A stretch of 46,788 bases of DNA, from the NCBI GenBank assembly GCA_946480785.1, contig CAMLLD010000052.1, positions 1 to 46,788 on the forward strand. The letters are read 5' to 3'. The position numbers and the translations under genes were made by a program. This document shows positions 17,047-25,620 of this stretch, in pieces; within the stretch, counting starts at the first letter, position 1; the number at the start of each line of letters is the position of its first letter. The notes beneath the pieces are model-generated. The model saw only the letters and a list, made by a program, of their open reading frames with translations. It was not told where the DNA came from and searched no databases. Origin of the DNA: an uncultured Blastocatellia bacterium. GTDB lineage: Bacteria > Acidobacteriota > Blastocatellia > Pyrinomonadales > Pyrinomonadaceae.

Positions 17047-20004
17047 GTGAAAGGATCGGTACTCACAACCAAGACGTGGTTTCTGCTGATCGGAGCGGCG
17101 CTCCTGATCTCTGCCGGCGTCCTCAACTTCGCGCAACGCGCTCGACACGAAACTCCCGCGTGGGATGGCGTCGAGTGGGTCGACACCGCGAACGGCGTCA
17201 TCGCGAAAACAATTGAAAAGGGATCGGCGGCCGACCGCGCGTGGCTGCTACCCGGCGACCGGCTCATCGGCATCGCTCTCGATGCGAATGGGAGACCCGA
17301 CGAAGTCGTGCGCGCGCGCGACGTGCAAATCTATCTCGATGCAGCGCACGTCGGCGGGCAGTTGCACTACCGCATGCAACGGCCGTCCTATCCGGTCGAA
17401 ACCCAAAACTACTGGGCCGACCTCGACAATCTCGGGTCCATTCATAAGTGGACGCCGCGCGTCATCTACATCAACTTCATCGGCCTGGCTTACCTGCTGA
17501 TCGGCTTCTTCGTGCTGTTCAAGCAGGGTGGGCGCGCGCCGTTTGTCCTGCACTTCGCGACGCTGTGTCTCGCAGCTTTTGTCTTTCACTTCTACACGGA
17601 GACAGGAACGTTTCGCGATCTCGACCTCGCCGTCTCCTTCTTAAAGAACTCGGCTTTCATACTCTTCGCGCCGCTGTTTCTGCACTTCTGCGCGCTTTAC
17701 CCGACGAAGCAGCAACTGTTTGCGAAGAAACGTTGGCGCGCGGTCTATCTTTATATTCCGGCGATTCTGTTGCTCGGGATGGCGGCGATTGTTCACCTGC
17801 CGCTCGGCGCTTTTGTTTACGTCAGCAGCATCTTGCGCGCGTTTGGGTTTAAGGCGGGCGGTGTTTCGGAAGAGTTTGTCGACGTCTTTTATCGCCTCAG
17901 CTTCTTTCACTTTGTCGTCGGTGTCGTCGCGAGCATGGCGTTGTTGTTCAGGACGTACTTCACTGCAAAGACTGCGCTGGTCCGGCAACAGATGAAGTGG
18001 GTGGTTTGGGGCACGGTTCTTTCAGTTGCGCCTTTCATTCTGCTGTACGGCATCGTTTACCTGTATGGCGCCTCGACCGATCGCTGGCTGACTGACATCG
18101 CGGTGTTACCGCTGATCGTGCTGCCGTTTGCGTTTGGCTATTCGGTGTTGCGTTATCGCTTGATGGACGTCGAGCTGGTCGTGCGGCGGGTGTTTGTCTA
18201 CGCGCTGACTACGCTCGCGATCACGTTGCTGATCGGTCTAGCGGTCTACATGGGCGGGCTCTACGCTTTCGGCTCGGACCAGAGTTTTAGTTCGGGCGAG
18301 ATCACGTTGCGCGTTGTTGCCGCGGTGGTGGCGATGGCGGCGATCGTGATGGTCGCGGCGCCGGTTAAGAATTTTCTCCAGGAACAAGTCGACCGGCTCT
18401 TCTACGGCGAGCGTTACGATTTGCGCAACAGTCTGTTGGACTTTGGTCGCACGCTTTCGGCGACGACGGCGCTCGATCCGTTACTCGATTCCCTCGTGAG
18501 CCGGCTGCAGGAAGTGATGAACGTCGGGCGTGTGGCGATATTTGTTGAAGACAAGCATGCGCCGCACGGTTACACGGTCGCGCGCGCGGTTGGGCTCGAT
18601 GCCGCGGTCGTGGTGCCGCCTGACTTTCGCGAGATGATTCGCGTGCGTTCCGCGGAAACCGGCATCGTTCGCGCTGACGATCTCGATCTCGCGTCAGAGT
18701 CGCCGTTCTCCACCAGGCGAACGCTTCATTACTTCGTACCGTGTGTGGTGCGTGGTCGCATGGTCGCGGTGATTGGCTTGGGACGTTCGGTTGACGGCGC
18801 GCTCTTGTCGTCGGAAGACGTTGAGATCCTGCGCACCGTTTCCGGTTACGTCGCGGTCGCGATTGAAAACAGTTTGCTTTACAAGGACCAGCAGGCGCGG
18901 GCGAGCGAGTTGAAACTGCTGAAGGAGTTCAACGAGTCGATCATCGAATCGATCAATGTCGGGTTGCTGGCGGTGGATCTCGATGGTTGTGTGACGCGTT
19001 TGAACTCCGCGCTCGAACACATGCTCGACTTGCGCCGCGACGCGGCTATCGGACGCCGTGTTGAGGATCTGTTCTCCGAAGATTTTGCCGACACGCTGAA
19101 ACAGGTTTTGGGCAAAGAAGGCTGGCGGTTGCGCGAGATCCGCAACATCTACAAGCTCCACACCGCGACGCGCACCAATCGCGCGCTCATTCTCAACATC
19201 GCGCTTGCGCCGTTGCAGGACGCGCCGGGACAATCGGGCGCGCTCGTCGTGATTGAAGACGTCACGTCGCGCATCAGTCTCGAAGAGCAGTTGCAGCAAC
19301 GGGAGAAACTCTCGTCGATCGGTTTGCTTGCGGCCGGCGTCGCCCACGAGGTCAACACTCCGCTCACGGGTGTTTCGTCTTACACGCAGATGCTGCTCGG
19401 GATGCTCAACGAAAACGACCCGAAGCGCGCGTTGTTGCAGAAGGTGCGCACGCAGGCCGAGCGCGCGAGCGACATCGTCAATAATCTTTTGAACTTCTCG
19501 CGCACTGGAAGCGCCGAACAGTTTGCGGATGTGAACGTGGCGCGCGTGCTCGACGATACGTTGCAGTTGTTGGAGCCGCAGTTGCGGCGTAGCCAGATCG
19601 AGATCGTCAAGTCGTATGAGTTGGACGCGCCCGACGTTTACGGTAACGCCGGCAAGTTGCAACAGGTCTTCACCAATCTTTTGCTCAACGCGCGGGATGC
19701 GATTCCCGACGGCGGAAAGATCAAAGTCGCGACGACGACAGCGGACGACGGATCGCTGGTCGCGGAGATCGCCGACACGGGCATCGGCATCGCGCCCGAG
19801 AACGTCGCGAAGATTTACGATCCGTTTTACACGACGAAGGGTGTCGGCCAGGGCACCGGTCTCGGTTTGGCGGTGACGTACGGCATCGTTCAGGAGCACG
19901 CCGGACGCATCAGCGTCGACAGCACCCCCGGCCACGGCACGACCTTCCGCATCACCCTCCCCGCCGCGCGCTCGCGCGTCCGCCTCCAAGCCGTCGGTGA
20001 CTAA
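17047..20004 (+). CDS. PDZ-membrane-GAF-PAS sensor histidine kinase
   Basis: A 985-residue sensor starting at a GTG with GAGGAAG just upstream. In order: one membrane helix (about 10-28), a PDZ-like domain (about 40-125, with AADRAWLLPGDRLIGI), a bundle of about seven or eight membrane helices (about 140-440), a GAF domain (about 475-615), a PAS domain (about 625-745), HisKA with AHEVNTPL and phospho-acceptor His near 767, and an NtrB-like HATPase domain (NLLLNARDAIPDGG, ADTGIGIAP, GTGLGLAVTYGIV). The PDZ domain is placed outside the membrane by topology and could bind peptide ends, as in envelope stress sensing. The NtrC-type activator encoded 335 bases downstream is the likely partner. Confidence 0.92.
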   Translation: MKGSVLTTKTWFLLIGAALLISAGVLNFAQRARHETPAWDGVEWVDTANGVIAKTIEKGSAADRAWLLPGDRLIGIALDANGRPDEVVRARDVQIYLDAAHVGGQLHYRMQRPSYPVETQNYWADLDNLGSIHKWTPRVIYINFIGLAYLLIGFFVLFKQGGRAPFVLHFATLCLAAFVFHFYTETGTFRDLDLAVSFLKNSAFILFAPLFLHFCALYPTKQQLFAKKRWRAVYLYIPAILLLGMAAIVHLPLGAFVYVSSILRAFGFKAGGVSEEFVDVFYRLSFFHFVVGVVASMALLFRTYFTAKTALVRQQMKWVVWGTVLSVAPFILLYGIVYLYGASTDRWLTDIAVLPLIVLPFAFGYSVLRYRLMDVELVVRRVFVYALTTLAITLLIGLAVYMGGLYAFGSDQSFSSGEITLRVVAAVVAMAAIVMVAAPVKNFLQEQVDRLFYGERYDLRNSLLDFGRTLSATTALDPLLDSLVSRLQEVMNVGRVAIFVEDKHAPHGYTVARAVGLDAAVVVPPDFREMIRVRSAETGIVRADDLDLASESPFSTRRTLHYFVPCVVRGRMVAVIGLGRSVDGALLSSEDVEILRTVSGYVAVAIENSLLYKDQQARASELKLLKEFNESIIESINVGLLAVDLDGCVTRLNSALEHMLDLRRDAAIGRRVEDLFSEDFADTLKQVLGKEGWRLREIRNIYKLHTATRTNRALILNIALAPLQDAPGQSGALVVIEDVTSRISLEEQLQQREKLSSIGLLAAGVAHEVNTPLTGVSSYTQMLLGMLNENDPKRALLQKVRTQAERASDIVNNLLNFSRTGSAEQFADVNVARVLDDTLQLLEPQLRRSQIEIVKSYELDAPDVYGNAGKLQQVFTNLLLNARDAIPDGGKIKVATTTADDGSLVAEIADTGIGIAPENVAKIYDPFYTTKGVGQGTGLGLAVTYGIVQEHAGRISVDSTPGHGTTFRITLPAARSRVRLQAVGD

Positions 20005-20033
20005 GCATTCGTTCCTAAGAATTGCGTAAAGAC

Positions 20034-20278
20034 AACACCGAAGGTGTTCACGAGTTCGAGCCCAGGGTTGTTTCAACCCTGGGTTTCGTTTTGCCGCGTG
20101 CATCGAACGCTGAAAGCGTTAGCCAACTCTTTCAGAGTTGCATACCGTGGGATATGCGATTACCCAGGGTTGAAGCAACCCTGGGCTCGAACTGGCGAAC
20201 GCCTTCGGCGTCAGAACCTGCAACGGCTGCGAACGCCTTCGGCTGCGAACGCCTTCGGCTGCGAACGCCTTCGGCGTT
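20034..20278. repeat. array of modular palindromes between kinase and response regulator genes
   Basis: This 335-base gap (20005-20339) is built almost wholly of short hairpins. Two large ones have arms CCCAGGGTTG/CAACCCTGGG (20061-20083 and 20163-20185) and mirror each other. Around them lie 15-base palindromes with 6-bp stems and a GAA or TTC loop: AACACC-GGTGTT (20034-20048), AACGCT-AGCGTT (20106-20120), AACTCT-AGAGTT (20125-20139), AACGCC-GGCGTC (20198-20212) and AACGCC-GGCGTT (20264-20278). A 16-base tandem unit, GAACGCCTTCGGCTGC, runs from 20231 and keeps nearly three copies. Left half loops read GAA and right half loops read TTC, so the whole block is roughly one inverted repeat. Confidence 0.85.
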
Positions 20279-20339
20279 AACCACGATGGCGAAGAGGTTA
20301 TGGATTTTACGTTGTGAAGTCGCTAAACTAGCGCCTTTT

Positions 20340-21767
20340 ATGAGAACGGAAAAGCGGAACGCCAGAAAAGGCTCGGTGCTCGTCGTTGACGACGAGGAGA
20401 TCATGCGCGAGGTGCTCGAGACGCTCCTCTCCGCTGAAGGTTATCGTGTCGACCTCGCCAAAACCGGCGAAGAAGGTCTCGAAGCTTATGGCCGGCGCGC
20501 CTTTGACGTCGTCCTGCTCGACGTTTCAATGCCCGGCATCGGCGGCCTGCGCGCGCTCGAAGAGTTTTTGAAGATGGATCCCGAAGCCGTGATCGTCATG
20601 ATCACCGCCTACGCCACCTTCGACACCGCCATCGCCGCCTGGGAACGCGGCGCGTTCGGCTGCATTCGCAAGCCTTTCCAAAACGAACAGATCATCGCGC
20701 AGATCGGCGCCGGCATTAAACGACGGCGCAAGGAAGAAGAACGCCGCACACTGCGCCGCGCGATGAGCAAAGCAGTCGATCGCGGCGAGATCATCGGTCG
20801 CTCTGATCTGATGCAGGAAGTTTTCCGCCTTGTGGAGCAAGTCGCGCCCGCGCGTTCGACGGTTCTCATCACAGGCGAAAGCGGTACTGGAAAGGAATTG
20901 ATCGCGAAAGCGATTCACGAATCGAGCACGCGCGCGGGACGCCCGTTCGTAACCGTCAACAGCTCAAACATTCCCTCGGAGCTGCTGGAGTCTGAGTTGT
21001 TCGGCCACACACGCGGCGCGTTCACCGGCGCGGTCGCCGCGAAGAAAGGTTTGTTTGAAGTCGCTGACGGCGGCTCGATCTTTCTCGACGAGATCGGCGA
21101 CATTCCGCCCGAGACGCAGGTACGTTTGCTGCGCGTGATCCAGGAGCGCGAGTTCACGCCGCTCGGTGACACCGCGCCGCGCCGCGTCGACGTGCGCATC
21201 ATCGCCGCGACAAACATCGATCTAAAAGAAGCGGTCCGGCAGGGAAGTTTTCGCGAGGATCTTTACTACCGGCTCGCCGTCGTGCCGATCGAGTTGCCGC
21301 CGCTGCGCGATCGCAACGAAGACATTCTGCCCCTGGCCCAACACTTCATTCAAAAGTACAACGAAGAGAACGGCCGCAACGTCTCCGATCAACTCGCGCC
21401 GGAAGTTTTAGCTCTGCTCGAGTCGTACTCATGGCCCGGCAACGTGCGCGAGCTCGAAAACACGATCGAACGCGCAGTGGTGATCGCCCCCAGCAACGAG
21501 ATCACGAAAGAATGTCTGCGCGCGGAGATCAGTGATCCGAAGTCGGTATCTTCGGGTCATCAGGACGGCGCGAGCAACGCGGCAGTCGGCGACATCGGCC
21601 GCGGCATAAATTTCTACGAAGAAGTGCGGCGCTTTGAAATCGATCTGATCAGGCGTGCACTCGAACAGACCGGCGGGCATCAGTCGCGCGCCGCGCGCCT
21701 GCTCGGCATGAACGCCACGACGCTCAACTCGAAGATCAAGACCTACAACATCAATCTGAGACCATAA
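20340..21767 (+). CDS. NtrC-family sigma-54-dependent response regulator
   Basis: A 475-residue activator: receiver domain (about 12-125, LVVDDEE and LLDVSMPG), AAA+ sigma-54 interaction domain (about 145-380) with Walker A GESGTGKE near 179-186 and the sigma-54 loop GAFTGA near 226-231, then a Fis-type helix-turn-helix at the end ([18 protein letters not shown]). It should switch on sigma-54 promoters when phosphorylated, probably by the PDZ-GAF-PAS kinase upstream. The start is set at the ATG at 20340 ([11 protein letters not shown]), directly before the receiver. Another ATG at 20286 is possible. The frame is open back to 20022, but that part is the hairpin repeat block. No clear ribosome binding site precedes either start. 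Confidence 0.93.
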   Translation: MRTEKRNARKGSVLVVDDEEIMREVLETLLSAEGYRVDLAKTGEEGLEAYGRRAFDVVLLDVSMPGIGGLRALEEFLKMDPEAVIVMITAYATFDTAIAAWERGAFGCIRKPFQNEQIIAQIGAGIKRRRKEEERRTLRRAMSKAVDRGEIIGRSDLMQEVFRLVEQVAPARSTVLITGESGTGKELIAKAIHESSTRAGRPFVTVNSSNIPSELLESELFGHTRGAFTGAVAAKKGLFEVADGGSIFLDEIGDIPPETQVRLLRVIQEREFTPLGDTAPRRVDVRIIAATNIDLKEAVRQGSFREDLYYRLAVVPIELPPLRDRNEDILPLAQHFIQKYNEENGRNVSDQLAPEVLALLESYSWPGNVRELENTIERAVVIAPSNEITKECLRAEISDPKSVSSGHQDGASNAAVGDIGRGINFYEEVRRFEIDLIRRALEQTGGHQSRAARLLGMNATTLNSKIKTYNINLRP

Positions 21768-21792
21768 GTTCTATAGGACCGAGAGGCCTATC

Positions 21793-22257
21793 ATGAAACG
21801 ACGCGAACTCGATGGTTGTCCAATCACCGGCGCATTACAAATGCTCGGTGATAAATGGACGATGCTCGTGGTGCGCGAACTCGTCTCTGGTCCAAAGCGG
21901 ACGATGGAGTTGCTCAACAGCCTGTTTCCCATCAGCAGCCGCACGCTCGTCGGCCGTTTGCGCGACATGGAAAAAGACAACTTCGTCGAGCGCACCGACT
22001 TCGGCGGCAACCCGCCGCACATCGAATACGCGCTGACAGAGCGCGGCCGCTTACTGTTGCCGTTGCTCGAATCGCTGCGGCAACTCGGCCTCACGTTAGG
22101 TTGTACTGATTGTCGTGAGAGAAAACTGCGCGTCGGAAGTTATTGTGAGCCTTGCCCGCTGAACGGCAACGGAATCGAACTCCCGCCCTCAAGCTACGAA
22201 CGTCCCGCGGTCACTCCACATCGCCGTGAGAAAGACGACTCGATCGTCCTGCTTTAG
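21793..22257 (+). CDS. HxlR-family regulator with C-terminal CxxC pair
   Basis: A 154-residue winged-helix regulator of the HxlR family: Cys9 in ELDGCPITGAL, the GDKWTMLVVREL helix, ISSRTLVGRLRDME recognition region and the wing with PPHIEYALTERG. Many HxlR proteins sense electrophiles or oxidants through the N-terminal Cys. This one also has a C-terminal extension with Cys104-x-x-Cys107 and Cys118-x-x-Cys121, spaced like a zinc or redox knuckle. GAGAGG lies a few bases before the ATG. An imperfect repeat ATAGG/CCTAT (21773-21791) overlaps the ribosome binding site and might be an operator. Its stop codon abuts the stop of the convergent thioredoxin reductase gene with no spacer. Confidence 0.9.
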   Translation: MKRRELDGCPITGALQMLGDKWTMLVVRELVSGPKRTMELLNSLFPISSRTLVGRLRDMEKDNFVERTDFGGNPPHIEYALTERGRLLLPLLESLRQLGLTLGCTDCRERKLRVGSYCEPCPLNGNGIELPPSSYERPAVTPHRREKDDSIVLL

Positions 22258-23364
22258 TTAATCTTCTCCAACCAACTCAGCGTCGTTCGGAACCATGTGC
22301 CCGTCGGGCGTGATGATCGCATGATGGTCGACCGTAACGTGTTCGCCTTCGATCGTGACCTCCTCGCCGTCCGGCATCATTACGGGCAGATGATCGAGAT
22401 AACGTTCGGCGTCGATCGCCGACATGCAACCGCTACCCGCTGCCGTCACAGCCTGACGATAAAACGAATCCTGCACGTCGCCGCACGCAAAAACACCCGG
22501 CACATTCGTCGCTGTCGAGCGACCCGACGTCTTCAAATACCCGATCTCATCCATCTCCAACTGGCCCTTGAACAGATCCGTGTTCGGCCTGTGCCCAATT
22601 GCCACGAACACGCCGGAACACGCAAACTCCCGCGCTTCGTTCGTCTTCAAATTTCGCAAACGCACCGCAGTCACACCCTCATCCGGCGAACCCAGAATCT
22701 CTTCAACCGACGAGTTCCAGATAAACTCGATCTTCGGATTACGAAACGCCTTTTCCTGCATGATCTTCGATGCCCGCAACTTATCGCGCCGGTGGACCAC
22801 GTAAACTTTCGAGGCGTAACGCGTCAGGAACGTCGCTTCTTCCATCGCTGTATCGCCGCCGCCAACCACGACCAGAACCTTGTTGCGAAACGCGGGCAAT
22901 GGTCCATCGCACGTCGCGCACGCCGAGACGCCGTTACCGCCAAAACCGTCAGGAACTTTCGCTTCGCCGGGAATGCCGAGCCACTTCGCCGACGCGCCCG
23001 TCGCGATGATCAAAGTCTCGGTGGCAATGCTCGAACCGTCGGCGAGGTAGAGTTGAAAAGGCCGTTCGCTCAGATCGACTTCATCGATCCACGCTTCGAG
23101 AAACTCAGTGCCGAAACGTTCGGCTTGTTTACGAAATTCCGCCATCAACGCCGGCCCGTCGACGCCTTCGGAAAAACCGGGATAGTTCTCGACATCGGTG
23201 GTGATCATGAGCTGTCCGCCGGGAGTTGTTTGCTTGTGCGCGTCGGCCGGCGCATCGATCAGCAGCGGCTTGAGGCTGGCGCGTGCGGTGTAGATCGCGG
23301 CGGTCAGTCCCGCGGGTCCTGAGCCAATGATAACTACGTCTCTTTTTCGCATTTGATTGTCCAT
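22258..23364 (-). CDS. trxB: thioredoxin reductase
   Basis: About 368 residues from the ATG at 23364; a GTG nine bases upstream and an ATG at 23352 are alternatives, and none has a good ribosome binding site. FAD-binding GSGPAGLTAAIYTAR is near the N terminus, the redox pair is CATC (about Cys149 and Cys152), the NADPH site is GGGDTAMEEATFL, and FVAIGHRPNT and FACGDVQD complete the family pattern. It passes electrons from NADPH to thioredoxin. Unlike the usual 310-320-residue enzyme, it has an acidic C-terminal tail of about 45 residues (from LDHLPVMMPDGEE), whose role is unknown. Confidence 0.95.
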   Translation of the reverse strand: MDNQMRKRDVVIIGSGPAGLTAAIYTARASLKPLLIDAPADAHKQTTPGGQLMITTDVENYPGFSEGVDGPALMAEFRKQAERFGTEFLEAWIDEVDLSERPFQLYLADGSSIATETLIIATGASAKWLGIPGEAKVPDGFGGNGVSACATCDGPLPAFRNKVLVVVGGGDTAMEEATFLTRYASKVYVVHRRDKLRASKIMQEKAFRNPKIEFIWNSSVEEILGSPDEGVTAVRLRNLKTNEAREFACSGVFVAIGHRPNTDLFKGQLEMDEIGYLKTSGRSTATNVPGVFACGDVQDSFYRQAVTAAGSGCMSAIDAERYLDHLPVMMPDGEEVTIEGEHVTVDHHAIITPDGHMVPNDAELVGED

Positions 23365-23402
23365 AGGAGGCACGACAGTATAGCCTTTTCGGTTGAGCGT
23401 AT

Positions 23403-23431
23403 AGTATAACTACGGGCAATGAGGTAGTCGA
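23403..23431 (-). promoter_or_regulatory. candidate promoter of trxB
   Basis: On the minus strand TCGACT (23426-23431) and TATACT (23403-23408) are 17 bases apart. The -10 box is good and the -35 box fair. A second TATACT lies at 23377-23382. The segment GTATAGTATAAC overlapping the first -10 box is nearly symmetrical. Confidence 0.35.
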
Positions 23432-23482
23432 ACTCGGTGGCTTGCGGGCATTTAGGACGTTCGTGAGTCAGGTTGTCAGAGC

Positions 23483-24388
23483 ATGAGCAGCCCAGTAAGC
23501 GGTTCGCCGACGATTGAAACCATTGCCGTGATTGGCGCCGGCACGATGGGACATGGCATTGCCCAGGTCGCTGCGGCTGCGGGTTTTCGGGTTCTCCTCA
23601 ATGACGTGGATCGCGATGCGCTCGCGCGCGGCGTGCGCGCCATTGAAGGAAACCTCGCCAAAGGAATTCAACTCGGCAAGTTAACTGAAGACGATCGCGA
23701 CCGCACGTTGCAGTTCATTCATGGGACCACGAAGGTGGATGAATGTGCCGCCGCGGATCTGATCGTCGAGGCAGCGCCGGAAAAGCTGGAGCTGAAACAA
23801 AACATACTGCGCCAGCTCGAAAGCGCTTCCGATCACGCGTTCATTTTTGCGAGTAATACTTCTTCGTTATCGATTACGGAAATAGCCGCACATTCGCGAC
23901 GACCGGAAGCCGTTGTTGGCATGCACTTCTTCAATCCGGTCCATATCATGCGGCTGGTTGAGATCGTCGTCGGCAAGCAAACGAGCGACGAAACAGTAGA
24001 AACGGTGATCGGCGTCGGCCGCAAGATGCGCAAGGAGCCGATCGTCGTGAAGGACGTACCGGGTTTTGCGTCGAGCCGGTTGGGAGTGGCGTTAGGGCTC
24101 GAAGCGATGCGGATGCTGGAGCAGGGCGTGGCGAGTGCGCGCGATATCGACACCGCGATGGAGCTCGGCTACAACCATCCGATGGGACCATTGAAGTTGA
24201 CCGACCTCGTCGGGCTCGACGTGCGCTTGAACATCGCCGAGTATCTTTATCGTGAGCTCGGTTCCGAAACCTTTCGCCCGCCGGAATTGCTGCGTCGCAT
24301 GGTGAGCGAGGGAAAGTTGGGCAAGAAAACCGGCCAGGGTTTTTATGATTGGACCAAAGAAGACGCGCGGCGCGCGCAGTCTTCGTGA
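23483..24388 (+). CDS. 3-hydroxyacyl-CoA (3-hydroxybutyryl-CoA) dehydrogenase
   Basis: A 301-residue NAD-dependent dehydrogenase. The Rossmann motif GAGTMGHGIAQ begins at about residue 18, EAAPEKLELK and SNTSSLSIT follow, and the catalytic histidine lies in GMHFFNPVHIM. The C-terminal domain contains NHPMGPLKLTDLVGLD and ends with KTGQGFYDW. Size and pattern fit the single-function PaaH/Hbd type rather than fused FadB. It probably oxidises 3-hydroxyacyl-CoA in fatty-acid or butyrate metabolism, together with the enoyl-CoA hydratase two genes downstream. No strong Shine-Dalgarno is seen before the ATG. Confidence 0.95.
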   Translation: MSSPVSGSPTIETIAVIGAGTMGHGIAQVAAAAGFRVLLNDVDRDALARGVRAIEGNLAKGIQLGKLTEDDRDRTLQFIHGTTKVDECAAADLIVEAAPEKLELKQNILRQLESASDHAFIFASNTSSLSITEIAAHSRRPEAVVGMHFFNPVHIMRLVEIVVGKQTSDETVETVIGVGRKMRKEPIVVKDVPGFASSRLGVALGLEAMRMLEQGVASARDIDTAMELGYNHPMGPLKLTDLVGLDVRLNIAEYLYRELGSETFRPPELLRRMVSEGKLGKKTGQGFYDWTKEDARRAQSS

Positions 24389-24405
24389 GTGACGTTTAGG
24401 TGACG

Positions 24406-24813
24406 ATGAGCACGCCCTATCACAACGAAGAGAGACGATTCGCGCTGCGCATGTCGCTGCGGCTGCCGATCGTTGTTTCCGGTCGCACCGAAGACGGTTC
24501 CGCGTGGAGCGAGCCGACCGAGACTGACGACATTTCCACTTCCGGCGCGCTGTTTCATCTGAACCAGAAAGTGGCGCGCGGCGAGCGTTTGTATTTGCGC
24601 GCGCACCGGCCTGACGGTTCGCCTATCGAAGCGACTGCTTTAGTCGTTCGTGTCGCGCCGGCGATCTATGGTACCGCGCGCGTCGGCGTGCAGATTGCCG
24701 AACCGACCGAAAACTGGTTGCGTCTCTTTGTGTCGTGGGTCGCTGACGAACAGCCGCCCGTCACGACCGATCCGGAAGACCCACCGCCCGCGCAAGCCCC
24801 AACCAAATCCTAA
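24406..24813 (+). CDS. PilZ-domain protein
   Basis: A 135-residue protein from the ATG at 24406; a GTG six bases upstream is possible. It has the two halves of a PilZ c-di-GMP site: RxxxR in RFALR near residues 11-15, and DISTSG, matching (D/N)xSxxG, near 41-46. The C terminus is a Pro-rich tail. Stand-alone PilZ proteins act as c-di-GMP effectors on motility, secretion or enzymes. It lies between two beta-oxidation genes, 17 bases after the dehydrogenase stop and 18 bases before the hydratase start, so the three are probably co-transcribed. No link between c-di-GMP and these enzymes is shown. Confidence 0.85.
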   Translation: MSTPYHNEERRFALRMSLRLPIVVSGRTEDGSAWSEPTETDDISTSGALFHLNQKVARGERLYLRAHRPDGSPIEATALVVRVAPAIYGTARVGVQIAEPTENWLRLFVSWVADEQPPVTTDPEDPPPAQAPTKS

Positions 24814-24831
24814 TTCAATTCGGAGTTATCA

Positions 24832-25617
24832 ATGCCGCAAACATACGAGACTTTGCTGCTCGAAAAACGTGATCGCGTCGCTATCATTACGATCAATCGT
24901 CCGGACAAACGCAATGCGCTGAACATCAAAACGCGCGAAGAAGGCGCGGCTTTGTTGGATGAGTTGCGCAACGATGATTCGGTTGGCGTGGTTGTATTCA
25001 CCGGCGCTGGCGACAAAGCTTTCATCGCCGGCGCGGACATCGCTGAGTTTGCCGGACGCACTTCGATCACGCAGCGCGACGTGATGATGAGTCGATCGCT
25101 GTTCACCGCGATCGACTCGTTTCCGAAGCCGGTGATTGCGATGGTCAATGGGTATTGCCTGGGCGGTGGTTGCGAGTTGGCGTTGGCATGCGACATTCGC
25201 ATCGCGAGTGAGACGGCTTCGTTTGGGCAGCCTGAGATCAATCTTGGGATCATCCCGGGCGGCGGCGGTACGCAACGTTTGACGCGACTCGTCGGCGAAG
25301 GTAAAGCGATGGAGATGATTCTTGGTGGCGGGATCATTGATGCGCAGACGGCGTTCTCGATTGGTCTCGTGAATCACGTCGTGCCCGCGGATCAACTTCA
25401 GGCGAAGACGATGGAGATTGCTTCTCGTATTGCGGAGAAGAGCCCGATTGCGTTGCAGCTCGCGAAAGAAGCGGTGAAACTCGCGTCGCGTTCGAATCTC
25501 GATGAAGGACTGCGTCGCGAAGTGGATCTCTTTGCGCTGTGCTTTTCGACGGAAGACAAAGACGAGGGCGTCAGTGCGTTTCTCGAGAAGCGCAAGCCTG
25601 CGTTTAAGGGTAAGTAG
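24832..25617 (+). CDS. enoyl-CoA hydratase/isomerase family protein
   Basis: A 261-residue crotonase-fold enzyme. The oxyanion-hole segment AGADIAEF, GGGCELALACD with Glu115, and PEINLGIIPGGGGTQRL with Glu135 give both catalytic glutamates of a true hydratase. GGAG at 24822-24825 supports the ATG. It should hydrate trans-2-enoyl-CoA to 3-hydroxyacyl-CoA, the substrate of the dehydrogenase encoded two genes upstream. The length is standard. The closest named types would be crotonase or PaaF, but the exact chain length cannot be judged. Confidence 0.95.
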   Translation: MPQTYETLLLEKRDRVAIITINRPDKRNALNIKTREEGAALLDELRNDDSVGVVVFTGAGDKAFIAGADIAEFAGRTSITQRDVMMSRSLFTAIDSFPKPVIAMVNGYCLGGGCELALACDIRIASETASFGQPEINLGIIPGGGGTQRLTRLVGEGKAMEMILGGGIIDAQTAFSIGLVNHVVPADQLQAKTMEIASRIAEKSPIALQLAKEAVKLASRSNLDEGLRREVDLFALCFSTEDKDEGVSAFLEKRKPAFKGK

Positions 25618-25620
25618 AGA

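Noticed and set aside
18694..20103. 469-codon minus-strand frame
   Set aside because: It lies opposite the clear kinase gene and runs into the hairpin repeats; the composition is typical of antisense shadows.
20231..20278. Short regular repeats as a CRISPR array
   Set aside because: The units are 16 bases with no spacers and are palindromic; no cas gene is nearby.
20022..20339. Long N-terminal extension of the response regulator
   Set aside because: It translates the hairpin repeat block; the receiver domain starts only after 20340.
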